Source: Paenibacillus sp. USDA918EY (GTDB lineage: Bacteria; Bacillota; Bacilli; Paenibacillales; Paenibacillaceae). From it: a DNA stretch of 64,000 nt. Positions 9,297 through 18,074 of the stretch are shown piece by piece (the stretch's first letter is position 1; each line of letters begins with the position of its first letter). Position numbers and translations under genes: made by a program. The stretch lies in NCBI RefSeq assembly GCF_009870825.1, contig NZ_WTWY01000007.1, positions 270,799-334,798 of the forward strand. The letters are read 5' to 3'. The notes under the pieces were generated by a model. It saw nothing but the letters and a program-made list of their open reading frames with translations, made no database searches and had not been told where the DNA came from.

Positions 9297-11105
9297 TTAT
9301 TGCGGAATTTCCACGTTATACAATCCATATGAGAAATCTTTGTAAGGAGCCAGATCAAAGCCTTTCACCCGTGCGTTTATTGGCCACATATCTCTTCTTT
9401 GGTACATAAAGATGCATGGTAGATCATTATTGATCTCTTGATACATCTCTTTGTATAATTCTTTACGTTTGTTTAGATCGAGTTCCTTTCTCGCCTTTTC
9501 CATCAAGTCGTCAACCTTTTTATTGGAGTAACCTGATTTATTCTGAGCACCGTTCGTGATATACACCGTCGTATCCGGATCCGCCGTTAGCCCCCATGCG
9601 GCAAAGAACATATCGTAATTGCCTTTATCCTTTTTATCCATGACGGCATTAAAATCGAGCGTTTCGGAAACAAGATCAATGCCAAGCTCTTTATAGTTTT
9701 GGGCCATAATCGGTAAGAGAGCGTTTACAACAGTATTATCGGCCGTAGCGGAGAAATTGACTTTGAACTTCTCTCCGTCTTTCTCACGGATTCCGTCGGA
9801 GCCAACCTTCCAGCCGGCTTCATCGAGCAACTGTTTTGCCTTATCCATGTTGAATTCATAGGGGTTAATATTTTCATTCGTATATGCCCAAGATACTTTG
9901 GACTGTGGAATATTGATGACATCAGCATATTTGCCATATACAGCTTCAACGATTTCTTTACGATTCAGGCCATAGGTGAGCGCTTGACGCACCTTCACAT
10001 CCTGGAATCGCTTCTGTTTGATGTTGAACGCGATATATCCATACCCGTTGGTAGGGTAAATATTGATATCAAGGAACCCGTAGGACTTCAGTTCGTCTAC
10101 GTTATCCTCGCTTACCGTGATCATATCCATGTCGGTTTCACCCGATTGCAGCATCGCCATATTAGTTTCACTCGTTGTGGTTTTGAACACGACATTTTTA
10201 ACTTTCGGAGCGCCTTTGAAGTAGTTCGGATTGGCCGTCAAATCCACCTCTTGGCCTGGGGCAAACTTGGTCAGCACATATTGGCCGCTGCCAATCGGCT
10301 TAGTGTTTAAGGCTTTGATCGATTCAAGATTGCCCTGTTTATAGCCCTTGCCATAATAAGATTCCGGTACCATCCAAACTGTGCCAAGGTTGTCTTTCGT
10401 CACGGCTTGTGGCTCCAATACAGTCACTTCAATGGTATTATCGTCTATGACTTTAAGCCCTGAAATTTCCTTGGCCTTGCCGTCGTGGTATTCCTGCGCC
10501 CCTTTAATTTTTGTGCTCATCATGTCGGACGGGCCATCATATGCTCCATCACACAATACCTTTATGGCAAAAACATAATCTTTAACGGTCATCGGCGTCC
10601 CGTCGCTATATTTAATGCCTGGCTTCAAGTGGAACGTGTATACTAAACCGTCATCGGACACATCAACCTTTTCAGCCAGCGAATTTCCATATGTCCCGTC
10701 TTTTTGAACCTCCGTAAAACTGTCGAACAATGCTTTCAGTACGTACTGGTCATAGGCCGTCTCCCCATAAAACGGGTTAAATATTCCTTTCGGGGCGCTC
10801 ATGCCCACAATCAACGTATCCTTACGATTCATTGCCGCCGCCGGGCTGGAAGCCGGATCCGTCGCCGGGAAGATGCCGTCGTTTTGATCGGTTGCAGCCG
10901 CATCATCCTTTTTGGTGTCGTCGGTTTTTGCGGTATCGTCTGTTTTTGCTGTATCGTCTTTCTTTTGCGAGTCGTCGGTTTTATTTTGGTCTCCTTGCTC
11001 TGTTGGCGCAGGGTCTGCAGCTTTCTTATCACCGCCTCCACATCCAGCCAAGAGTCCGCCAAACATCGTAAGCGTCAATAGGAATATCGAAAGCTTTCTC
11101 TTCAA
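9297..11105 (-). CDS. Peptide-type ABC transporter substrate-binding lipoprotein
   Basis: Binding protein (SBP_bac_5/OppA family) of the second importer, 602 aa from a TTG start at 11105. This start is chosen because AAGGGGGA lies seven bases upstream and the signal sequence LKRKLSIFLLTLTMFGGLLAGCGGG begins there; the frame is open for another 35 codons that look non-coding. The lipobox is LLAGC. A linker of repeated Asp-Asp-Thr-Ala-Lys-Thr units (about residues 40-75) separates the anchor from the binding domain and is encoded by short tandem DNA repeats near 10920-10980. Family motifs include VFAIKVLCDG, NPNYFKGAP and ALTYGLNRKEI. It is a paralogue of the protein at 2690-4429. Confidence 0.92.
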   Translation of the reverse strand: MKRKLSIFLLTLTMFGGLLAGCGGGDKKAADPAPTEQGDQNKTDDSQKKDDTAKTDDTAKTDDTKKDDAAATDQNDGIFPATDPASSPAAAMNRKDTLIVGMSAPKGIFNPFYGETAYDQYVLKALFDSFTEVQKDGTYGNSLAEKVDVSDDGLVYTFHLKPGIKYSDGTPMTVKDYVFAIKVLCDGAYDGPSDMMSTKIKGAQEYHDGKAKEISGLKVIDDNTIEVTVLEPQAVTKDNLGTVWMVPESYYGKGYKQGNLESIKALNTKPIGSGQYVLTKFAPGQEVDLTANPNYFKGAPKVKNVVFKTTTSETNMAMLQSGETDMDMITVSEDNVDELKSYGFLDINIYPTNGYGYIAFNIKQKRFQDVKVRQALTYGLNRKEIVEAVYGKYADVINIPQSKVSWAYTNENINPYEFNMDKAKQLLDEAGWKVGSDGIREKDGEKFKVNFSATADNTVVNALLPIMAQNYKELGIDLVSETLDFNAVMDKKDKGNYDMFFAAWGLTADPDTTVYITNGAQNKSGYSNKKVDDLMEKARKELDLNKRKELYKEMYQEINNDLPCIFMYQRRDMWPINARVKGFDLAPYKDFSYGLYNVEIPQ

Positions 11106-11227
11106 AATAAAATCCCCCTTAGATTTAATAAAACTCCAAAAATACGGATACTCCAAACGAAACGCGCAATCACTCCTTCTCGGGTTTTGAATCACTTCTG
11201 CCGCCGGCACGAGACGCCAACTTGCAA

Positions 11228-11245
11228 TAAAGCATTAATGCTTTA
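11228..11245. promoter_or_regulatory. 18-bp perfect palindrome, candidate operator (copy 2)
   Basis: The same 18-mer TAAAGCATTAATGCTTTA as at 4770-4787, again downstream of a TATCAT -10 box and upstream of a binding-protein gene. Identity over the palindrome while flanks have diverged supports selection on the site. Confidence 0.55.
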
Positions 11246-11247
11246 AA

Positions 11248-11260
11248 TGACCGTTGGTCA
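11248..11260. promoter_or_regulatory. TGACC-N3-GGTCA inverted repeat (copy 2)
   Basis: TGACCGTTGGTCA, in the same spacing from the 18-bp palindrome as copy 1. Arms are kept and the centre differs. Confidence 0.5.
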
Positions 11261-11327
11261 ATTGCATCCGACGAGTATGTAAGGAACAAATTACGACTGG
11301 TAATTATTCCTTGTAAATTTAATGTAA

Positions 11328-11356
11328 ATGATACGTGCAAATCTAACCTCAGTCAA
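11328..11356 (-). promoter_or_regulatory. Sigma-A promoter of second Opp operon
   Basis: On the minus strand TTGACT (11351-11356), 17-base spacer, TATCAT (11328-11333), matching the promoter at 4867-4895 in spacing and flanking bases (CACG directly before the -10). Confidence 0.65.
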
Positions 11357-11606
11357 CAACTTTTTTAGTCGTTTATCCTTGTTTTTTTGAACGTCCATAA
11401 ATCCTTATATAACTGGGTTTTAAGCAAAAATAGCAGGTCGTTTTTTGTCGTTTTTTTAACGTTCAAGTCGAAGGAGAGAAACTGTTGAAAATGCGGGTTT
11501 AGGAGGAGGAAAAGTAGAGATGCGCCAAATATTATCTGCAAGATTTTAATTTGGGATGGGAATATTGTGCAATTAGCACAACACGCTCTGACGAATCATG
11601 TTGGAA

Positions 11607-11645
11607 AAAGCAAAAAAGGAGGACCCGGATAATCCGCGGCCCTCT
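11607..11645 (-). terminator. Terminator after GH38 gene
   Basis: On the minus strand AGGGCC-G-CGGAT pairs with ATCCG-GGTCCT and is followed by TCC and six T (11612-11617). It lies 14 bases past the alpha-mannosidase stop. Confidence 0.75.
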
Positions 11646-11658
11646 TTCCCCGTTCATA

Positions 11659-14403
11659 TTAACGTTTGATACCAATGGATACAATCTCGCATGGTCCTGC
11701 GACAAGCTCGGCACGATCGGATACCGCGGTCAACTTATCGCCGGTTTCCTCTTCGAGGATCGTCGTCTTGTACGCCGAAGCCGCGCCTTGCGCAAGTTCG
11801 AGCTGCAGATCCGCTGCTTCGCGTTTCATGTTGTACCAGCGCAGAATGTCGTCTCCGGTCTGCTCGCTGACCTTCCATGCCGAAAATGCCAAGCCGTTGT
11901 CCGCTTCCCATGCGTATGGCGCATGGACGGCGGTGATGCTGCCTTCATGCAGCCCCGTCTGCGCAACCGTCCAAGGAATCTGGAACTGATACGCTTCCCG
12001 GTACGCGCCCGATTCGATGCCATCGCCGTTATGAGGGATGATTTCGAGGTGGACGGTATGCTCGCCGAGGCATTGCGCTTCAGGCGTAGGGAAATGACCC
12101 CAGTCGCCAAGCTCGCCGACGGAACGAAGCAGCGTTACGGCGATCGTGTTGCGTCCGTCGCGCAGAACCTCGTATTCGTTCAGCCCGCGGTTTGCGACCG
12201 TCAAGCCGGCGCCGGCGCCGCTGACGTCAACAAAAGCCTGCTGGTGCTGCGTATTGCTTGGGTTCTGCCATTCCTTCGCAGGTTCGACATCGCGAACGGC
12301 CACTTCGAACATCGAGTCGACTTGGTACTTGGAAGCTTCGATGTCGGTAGGCATGAGCATGCGCACGCGATGGTCCTTCGCCTGGTTGTTGAAGCTGGCT
12401 TCGATTTGAACGCCCTGTCCTTCCCGCTCCAGGCTGACGAGCGTGCGGATTTTCATCGGAACGGTTTCTTTGACGCGCTGCGCTTTGCGCACAGGGTAAT
12501 AAATCAGCTCGACCTGTTCCTGGTCCAGAAGTTTCTCGGCGGACGCCGGGATTTCCCAATCATGCACGATTTCGAGCACGGCGCGGTAAGGCGTGTCTTC
12601 CACGACGCGGATGGAAGCCGTCAGATCTTTTGTCGTCAGCGCTTCTTCCCCTTCCGGCTGCTTGTACATGTACTCATTGCCGATATCGCCGGTATCTTCG
12701 TAGATCATCAGATCGTTAAACACGCGGCCGGTGCGTTTGTCCGTAATCGTCAGGCTGCCGTTCGAAGCTGCTTCCACGCGTAGGATGCCGTTTTCGATGA
12801 CATTCCCGTCTTTAACGAGAGAATCCTTTTGCACCTGAAGCCCTTTTGCGGCTTCTCCGGCCACAAGCGCGTATGCCTTCAGGCCAAGTGCAGGAATGCG
12901 GTCTGCCTCAAACGTAATGCGGACGGCGCGGGCCATATATGGCTGACGGAACTTATCGTCCGGCAGGTCGTAACCGAAACGGAGGCCCAGATCCTCGAGG
13001 CTGAATGCCGCCGGGTTGCCGTTTGCGTCCACGACAGCGCGCAGGCCAAGATCAAAATCCTTCATTTGGCTTCTCATGTCTTCAAAAGAGTGACCTTCGC
13101 GGAAGTATACGCGTTTCACTTCCAGATCGACGGACACGGTGCCGCTGCGTTTCCAGCCGGTGGTATTAAACACGACAAACGGAACCGCCTCTTCCCCATA
13201 GCTGCCGAATACGGACGTGTTGACCGCATCGGCTACCGCCTGCTTGCTCTCGTCGATGATCGATTCGGCGACGTCGCGGCTTTTCGCAAAACGGGTCACC
13301 ATTTCGCGATGGACCTCGTCCACGCTGCAGCCGCAGATGCTGTCATGCGGATGGTTTTGCATCAACGTTTTCCATGCGTAAGTCAAAAGGTCATGCGGGT
13401 ACTCCTGGCCTGCCAGACGCGCGTATGTGGCCAGCGGCTCCGCTACTTTTTCCAAAATCGTCTGCCCAAGCTGGTTCATCTGCTTCAAATAAACGCGCGA
13501 GGAGGCGGTGTTGACAAGCGTTCCCCAGCCGTCGGTGCGCTGGCTGCGAAGCTCGCCGCGAACGACGGAAAGCTCGCCTTCCTTCGCTTTTTTCACGGCT
13601 TCAAGGTATTTAGGGAAATTGGAGTGCACGAACTCCGTATCCGGGTACAGCTTCCGGGCTGTCTCGAGCGCCTCCGCCAGATCGGTTTGGATCGGCTGGT
13701 GGTCGCAGCCGTTCATGTACAGAAGCTCAGGCGTCGAAGCGTATTTCTCGGCGTCGGCCAGCTTTCTGTCCCAGAATTCTTTGGCTTCCTCCGGATCAAC
13801 CGGAACTTCGTTGCCGTTGCTGTACCAGTTGGCGAACAGGATGCCCAGCACTCTGGAGCCGTCCGGCCCTTCCCAGATCAGCTCGGAGAACGAAGATTCA
13901 TAATCCGAATCGGCTACCGTATTGTTGAAGCCCGTCGGCTTCACGCCGCGGCCGAACACTGCATTGTCGATGCCGGACTGGCGCATCAGCTGCGGCGTTT
14001 GCCCTACCAGGCCGAAGGTGTCCGGGAAATATCCGATTTTGGAAATTTGACCGTAACGCGCGGCGTCCTTATGGCCGACCTGCATGTTGCGGATGTTCGC
14101 TTCGCCGCTCGTCAGGAACGCATCCTGCAGAATATACCACGGGCCGATGAAAATACGGCCTTCGCGGATGTATTTTTCCAGGCGCTCCTTTTGCTCCGGA
14201 CGAACCTGCAGGTAGTCTTCCAAAATAATCGTTTGGCCGTCCAAATAAAAGCTTTTGTATTCCGTATCCTTTTCCAGCGTATCCATCAGTACGTCCATGA
14301 GGCGGATCAGGCGCATGTGGTGTTTTTCATACGGCAAATACCATTCACGGTCCCAGTGGGTATGCGAAATGATATGCGCGGTTCGTTTTGGTTGTGAAGT
14401 CAT
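11659..14403 (-). CDS. GH38 alpha-mannosidase, MngB/YbgG-like
   Basis: Cytoplasmic (no signal peptide) retaining alpha-mannosidase of glycoside hydrolase family 38, 914 aa. The N-terminal zinc site reads SHTHWDREWY (residues 13-21). The probable nucleophile is Asp128 in YFPDTFGLVG. A further motif, HPHDSICGCSVDEVH, lies near residue 360, and beta-rich domains make up the C-terminal half. The ATG at 14403 has GGGGA ten bases upstream; a TTG three codons earlier is the alternative. The family includes 2-O-mannosyl-glycerate hydrolases and enzymes cutting alpha-1,3/1,6-mannosides; I cannot choose between these. It is the last gene of the glycan locus, probably with its own promoter because 540 bases separate it from the upstream gene. 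Confidence 0.9.
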   Translation of the reverse strand: MTSQPKRTAHIISHTHWDREWYLPYEKHHMRLIRLMDVLMDTLEKDTEYKSFYLDGQTIILEDYLQVRPEQKERLEKYIREGRIFIGPWYILQDAFLTSGEANIRNMQVGHKDAARYGQISKIGYFPDTFGLVGQTPQLMRQSGIDNAVFGRGVKPTGFNNTVADSDYESSFSELIWEGPDGSRVLGILFANWYSNGNEVPVDPEEAKEFWDRKLADAEKYASTPELLYMNGCDHQPIQTDLAEALETARKLYPDTEFVHSNFPKYLEAVKKAKEGELSVVRGELRSQRTDGWGTLVNTASSRVYLKQMNQLGQTILEKVAEPLATYARLAGQEYPHDLLTYAWKTLMQNHPHDSICGCSVDEVHREMVTRFAKSRDVAESIIDESKQAVADAVNTSVFGSYGEEAVPFVVFNTTGWKRSGTVSVDLEVKRVYFREGHSFEDMRSQMKDFDLGLRAVVDANGNPAAFSLEDLGLRFGYDLPDDKFRQPYMARAVRITFEADRIPALGLKAYALVAGEAAKGLQVQKDSLVKDGNVIENGILRVEAASNGSLTITDKRTGRVFNDLMIYEDTGDIGNEYMYKQPEGEEALTTKDLTASIRVVEDTPYRAVLEIVHDWEIPASAEKLLDQEQVELIYYPVRKAQRVKETVPMKIRTLVSLEREGQGVQIEASFNNQAKDHRVRMLMPTDIEASKYQVDSMFEVAVRDVEPAKEWQNPSNTQHQQAFVDVSGAGAGLTVANRGLNEYEVLRDGRNTIAVTLLRSVGELGDWGHFPTPEAQCLGEHTVHLEIIPHNGDGIESGAYREAYQFQIPWTVAQTGLHEGSITAVHAPYAWEADNGLAFSAWKVSEQTGDDILRWYNMKREAADLQLELAQGAASAYKTTILEEETGDKLTAVSDRAELVAGPCEIVSIGIKR

Positions 14404-14945
14404 GAAAGTCAATCCCCTTTTCTGTAAGTCCGTGCCTGCCGCTTTCGGCGGCCAACCGGTCGAGGAATCCCCGTAGTGAGATCATATGCTTGCCCAATAT
14501 ACGTTTCGTTTGCTACTGATGCTTGCATTATCGGCTTCTTTCGGACAAACCGGAAGCCTTCCGTTTGTCCATTCCACACGAACAATGACAGGTTATGCTC
14601 TATATCACAAATTAGGGAGTGATTCCCTTTTTTTATTCGAGTCCAATTGATTTTCATCGTCTTGCCACGTCACATATTATACTTAAATATGTCCTCATCG
14701 TATATAGAAACCTGCGATTTTTCGCAAAATGTTCTTCTTGGATACGTCCATCCCCCAGGCGGCGTTTCATAAGGACACGCTGGGTTCCAGCTTTAAGCCG
14801 TTAAAACGGGATGAAGAACAACTGTCCGCCATATGAGGACAGTTGTTTCATTTTTGAAAGCCTCGCCGGCCGCCGCAAAAAGCTCAATTCATCTTCATCC
14901 GCCAGCTTAAGAGCGAGGCTTTCTTATCCCAAAGCGTTTCTAAGC
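14404..14945. other. Non-coding interval with two strong hairpins
   Basis: No gene is visible. Two inverted repeats lie near the clan GH-A gene's end: ACAACTGTCC/GGACAGTTGT (14818-14846) and AAAGCCTCGC/GCGAGGCTTT (14857-14922, with a nested AAGCT/AGCTT pair). Neither is followed by a T-run on the minus strand; the first is followed by TTCATTTTT on the plus strand. A TATAAT at 14676-14681 (minus) could serve the GH38 gene at 11659-14403 but has no good -35 box. Confidence 0.45.
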
Positions 14946-17900
14946 TTAGACGCCTTCCACACGGATTTCCACTTCGTCAGGACGGTACACCGCCGTAATG
15001 CGGCCTTCACGGTCCGTGGCAAACAACACGCTCCGATCGCTTTCCAGCGTAAAGCCGTAAGCCGCTCCGGTACGCGGATCCTGAACCTTGACGGAAGCAT
15101 CCCAGCCGAACTCGGAGACGAACACGTACAGGTTCCCTTCCTTAAAGCTTAATTTCCGTCCGTATACCCCCGGAAGCTCGCCGCCGGCGATCCATTGCAT
15201 GTCCTGCCCTACGCCTGCCGCTTCCGCTGCATAACGGTACAGCTCGATGATCGGCTCGTCGCGGCCGTTCAGCTCCAGCGGAAGGCTACTCCAAATAAGG
15301 CGTCCCTTGCCGAGCGGCATGTCCACGACATGGTCCATAGAGCCTGTTGCATCCGTCGCAGCAGGGCTCTCCTTGACGACCTCCGCGATCCGCCGGTGAC
15401 CGAAGGAAACAGCCATCCGACGGCCGCCCAGGCCCAGCATTTCCTCCCTGCGGACATTGGCCAGCTTGCGCTTGCCAAGAACTTCATCCATGCGGTCGCT
15501 AGGCTTCCAATAAGCATCAAGCCCGAGCGGTCCCGTCACGAGGAGCGTTGCGCCCGATTCCTTGACGAGGGCGATCAATTCTTCCAGAGCGCCGCTATCC
15601 ATATTATGCGGGCTTGGCACCATGATCAGCTTCGGCGTTTGCCGCCGCAGCGCGTCCAGATGATATTCGGATGCCCCTCTGAACGGAATTTTGAGATCAT
15701 AGGACATCAGTCGCGTCAGGCGAGTCGTCGATTGGAACGCCAAAGCCCGGTTGGAAAAATCATTCGAATACGGGAAGACGACGGCGATATCTTCAAGCTC
15801 GCGGTCCGTGAACAAGTCACGCGTTTCCGCAATGAACCGGCCAAAATCATAAGAGACGTCGGCCTCCGGCTTTTCCGTGCCGTCTGCCCGCAGGGCGCCG
15901 ATATGCGACTCGTTTGCGTTGTCCATATAAAAGTTCGTGTTCCAGATCCAGTGAATCGCTCCGGCCCCTCCCGTCGAGAAGGCGTACGCGTATTTGCGCT
16001 CCAAAATGTTGCGCAGCTCCGCTTCGGAGCGTTTGGCGCGTCCGTCCGGCGTCTCTACGTACATGATGCCGGTCTCCTGAATCAGGTTCGGCTTGTCGGG
16101 CGTTTTGGCGAAAATGCCGTCCCAAACCAAATAATCGTTCAGCCACCAGGAGTGCACGGTCGTATAATCAACGGCCTTTTCATAGAAAAACGGAGAAGGC
16201 CGCTGAGCGCCAAGCGCCTCGTCCTGACCGACCGTCACGAGGTGGTTCGGGCACAGTTCTTTGATGGTGCCTACAAGCTGCTCTGCCCAAACGTTGTGCA
16301 TATCCATCGAGAAGAGGCAGTAATCCAGCCATCTTGTCCCTTTTTTCGCCTTGTGCATGTCCTGTACGTCGAAGTTGATGTCCTCCGCTTCGGGAATGAC
16401 CGCCGACTCGAAATCGGGCAGCTGGTCCGGCGACATGTTCCAGGCCTCCTGAAGGCTTCTTATATCGCCGTGACGCTGTTTCAGCCACTTCACGTACGCC
16501 TGGCGCTCGAACGGATCCCTTGCGGAACGCGGGCCTTCCGAGAAAATGCGCGGCGGGTCGAACATCGAAGGTTCGTTGATCAAGTCCCAATCCACGTGTG
16601 TCGTTGCCGTATGGCGGCTGACGATGCTGCGGATGAATCTCTTCTGAGCCTCCACGCTTTGCGGATCCAGATAAGGATTGACTCCTTCCCACGTTTCCGG
16701 CGTGAAGGAGAAAAACGTGAAGGTGACCTGCAACCCGTGGCGTTTGGCGGTCAGGAAAAATGCGTCGATCGCACGCAGAACCTCCTCCGACACATGGCCG
16801 TCGACCTGCATGATATTCCGGTACGCCGTCCATACGCCGGTACGGATCCAGTTGATGCCGGCTTTGGCCATTTGGGCCATATCCCGCTCCCAAACGTCTA
16901 CGTTCGGCAGGAACAGAAATTTCCGGGCCACGTCGGAGGTCATGTACGTCATACCCACGACAGGCAAAGGCCGTCCGTCCTTGACGAAATAGTCGCGGCT
17001 GCGGGTAATCGGCGTGCCCTCGGCAAGCAGAAAATCGTCGCGGCCCCAGAAGCCTTGGCGCAATATCCGCACCTCGCCGTCGGGTCCTTCCGCGCGGCAG
17101 ACGATTCGGTATAGACCGCTTTGAACGTCAAGCGGAACCGGAATGCGAACAAAATTTTGCTCTTTGCTCACTTGGGCTTCGAATTGGTGGTTCCAAACCT
17201 CGCCGCCGTCACCTTCATGACGGACCTCCAGCGCAAAGCTCCATGTTTCGGGCGCATGGGCCCGCTCATCACCGCGCTGCAAAATTTGCGTCTGAAGCGT
17301 CAGCACGGCATGTTCGCCCGATTCATAGGAAGCATAATTCGGCTTGAGCGACAGCTCGGTGACCCCTTTGGCGCAAAACTGCGCCCATGCCAATAACCGC
17401 TCTGAGCCGCCATTCTCCCAGAACGCCGCCTTTAGCGGCAGAAAAACAAACATCCAGCGCGAGCCGGCAAAGGTGACGCGGGAGTTTTCCCACAGCACGA
17501 CCGGCGCGGCGATTTCGCGTCCTTCGGCGCTGATCCCTTTAAGCAGCGGATAAATCTGCGTGCTCATCGGGCCTGCAGATCCCATCTGGTGGGGCAGGTC
17601 GCTGCTTTTGGTCGTATGCGGCACAAGGTTCCATACATCGTCCACTTCGAAATGCCCTTCCTGTCCTGCAAGAAGCGGAATGCTGTCCGAAGCCGCAAGC
17701 GAGGCGACCTTCGCCCCATCCACCCGCAGGGCTTCATGAATGTACAGCTCCTGATGGTACGCCGTCTGTTCCGTTTCGGGAACCCAAGACCCGTTTTCCA
17801 AAGAAACCGGACGTTTAAACGGCGCCCCTCCCGCGCTGACCAAACTTCCCCCTCGATGAAGGAAAGCCGATATTTCCGTCCACGCGGATTTCGGGAAATA

Positions 17901-18074
17901 AGGAGCGTGCAAATTGACGAAACAGCCGTTTTCAAGCCCGCGCAGGGCATCGGCAAGCTCGCCCGCGCCGACGACTTTTACGCCGTCCGCCTTTCCGAAT
18001 ACCCCGGCCTGCGGGATAAAACCGGCCGCCGGGAATTCGGAATCGCACAAGATGATGACACGGTTTCGGCTCAT
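14946..18074 (-). CDS. Clan GH-A glycoside hydrolase, large multidomain
   Basis: Protein of 1042 aa without signal peptide, so probably cytoplasmic. The N-terminus (about 1-90) looks like a flavodoxin/amidotransferase-type fold, and a beta-sandwich region follows. A TIM barrel (about 350-720) begins PVVGMTYMTSDVA and contains DWDLINEP with Glu501 and LIQETGIMYVE with Glu667, the expected acid/base and nucleophile pair of clan GH-A retaining enzymes. A second Rossmann-like segment (about 760-930, LIMVPSPHNMDSGALEELI) resembles the trimerisation domain of GH42 beta-galactosidases. Exact family and substrate are not recognised; GH42-like, GH2-like or GH5-like are all possible. Its ATG overlaps the GH125 stop (ATGA), linking it to alpha-mannoside breakdown. 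Confidence 0.75.
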   Translation of the reverse strand: MSRNRVIILCDSEFPAAGFIPQAGVFGKADGVKVVGAGELADALRGLENGCFVNLHAPYFPKSAWTEISAFLHRGGSLVSAGGAPFKRPVSLENGSWVPETEQTAYHQELYIHEALRVDGAKVASLAASDSIPLLAGQEGHFEVDDVWNLVPHTTKSSDLPHQMGSAGPMSTQIYPLLKGISAEGREIAAPVVLWENSRVTFAGSRWMFVFLPLKAAFWENGGSERLLAWAQFCAKGVTELSLKPNYASYESGEHAVLTLQTQILQRGDERAHAPETWSFALEVRHEGDGGEVWNHQFEAQVSKEQNFVRIPVPLDVQSGLYRIVCRAEGPDGEVRILRQGFWGRDDFLLAEGTPITRSRDYFVKDGRPLPVVGMTYMTSDVARKFLFLPNVDVWERDMAQMAKAGINWIRTGVWTAYRNIMQVDGHVSEEVLRAIDAFFLTAKRHGLQVTFTFFSFTPETWEGVNPYLDPQSVEAQKRFIRSIVSRHTATTHVDWDLINEPSMFDPPRIFSEGPRSARDPFERQAYVKWLKQRHGDIRSLQEAWNMSPDQLPDFESAVIPEAEDINFDVQDMHKAKKGTRWLDYCLFSMDMHNVWAEQLVGTIKELCPNHLVTVGQDEALGAQRPSPFFYEKAVDYTTVHSWWLNDYLVWDGIFAKTPDKPNLIQETGIMYVETPDGRAKRSEAELRNILERKYAYAFSTGGAGAIHWIWNTNFYMDNANESHIGALRADGTEKPEADVSYDFGRFIAETRDLFTDRELEDIAVVFPYSNDFSNRALAFQSTTRLTRLMSYDLKIPFRGASEYHLDALRRQTPKLIMVPSPHNMDSGALEELIALVKESGATLLVTGPLGLDAYWKPSDRMDEVLGKRKLANVRREEMLGLGGRRMAVSFGHRRIAEVVKESPAATDATGSMDHVVDMPLGKGRLIWSSLPLELNGRDEPIIELYRYAAEAAGVGQDMQWIAGGELPGVYGRKLSFKEGNLYVFVSEFGWDASVKVQDPRTGAAYGFTLESDRSVLFATDREGRITAVYRPDEVEIRVEGV

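Larger units (their letters stand above)
11106..11606. other. Promoter/leader interval of second Opp operon
   Basis: No gene is visible. It contains the sigma-A promoter at 11328-11356, the two palindromes at 11228-11260 and a leader of about 215 bases. The segment 11223-11370 is a diverged copy of 4765-4905. Beyond 11370 I see nothing I can name. Confidence 0.6.

Noticed and set aside
10920..10980. Short tandem repeats as a CRISPR or mobile-element signature
   Set aside because: They encode the Asp/Thr/Lys linker of the second binding lipoprotein and stay in frame.
14818..14846. Strong hairpin ACAACTGTCC/GGACAGTTGT as a terminator of the clan GH-A gene
   Set aside because: On the minus strand no T-run follows; the T-rich side is on the plus strand where no gene ends.
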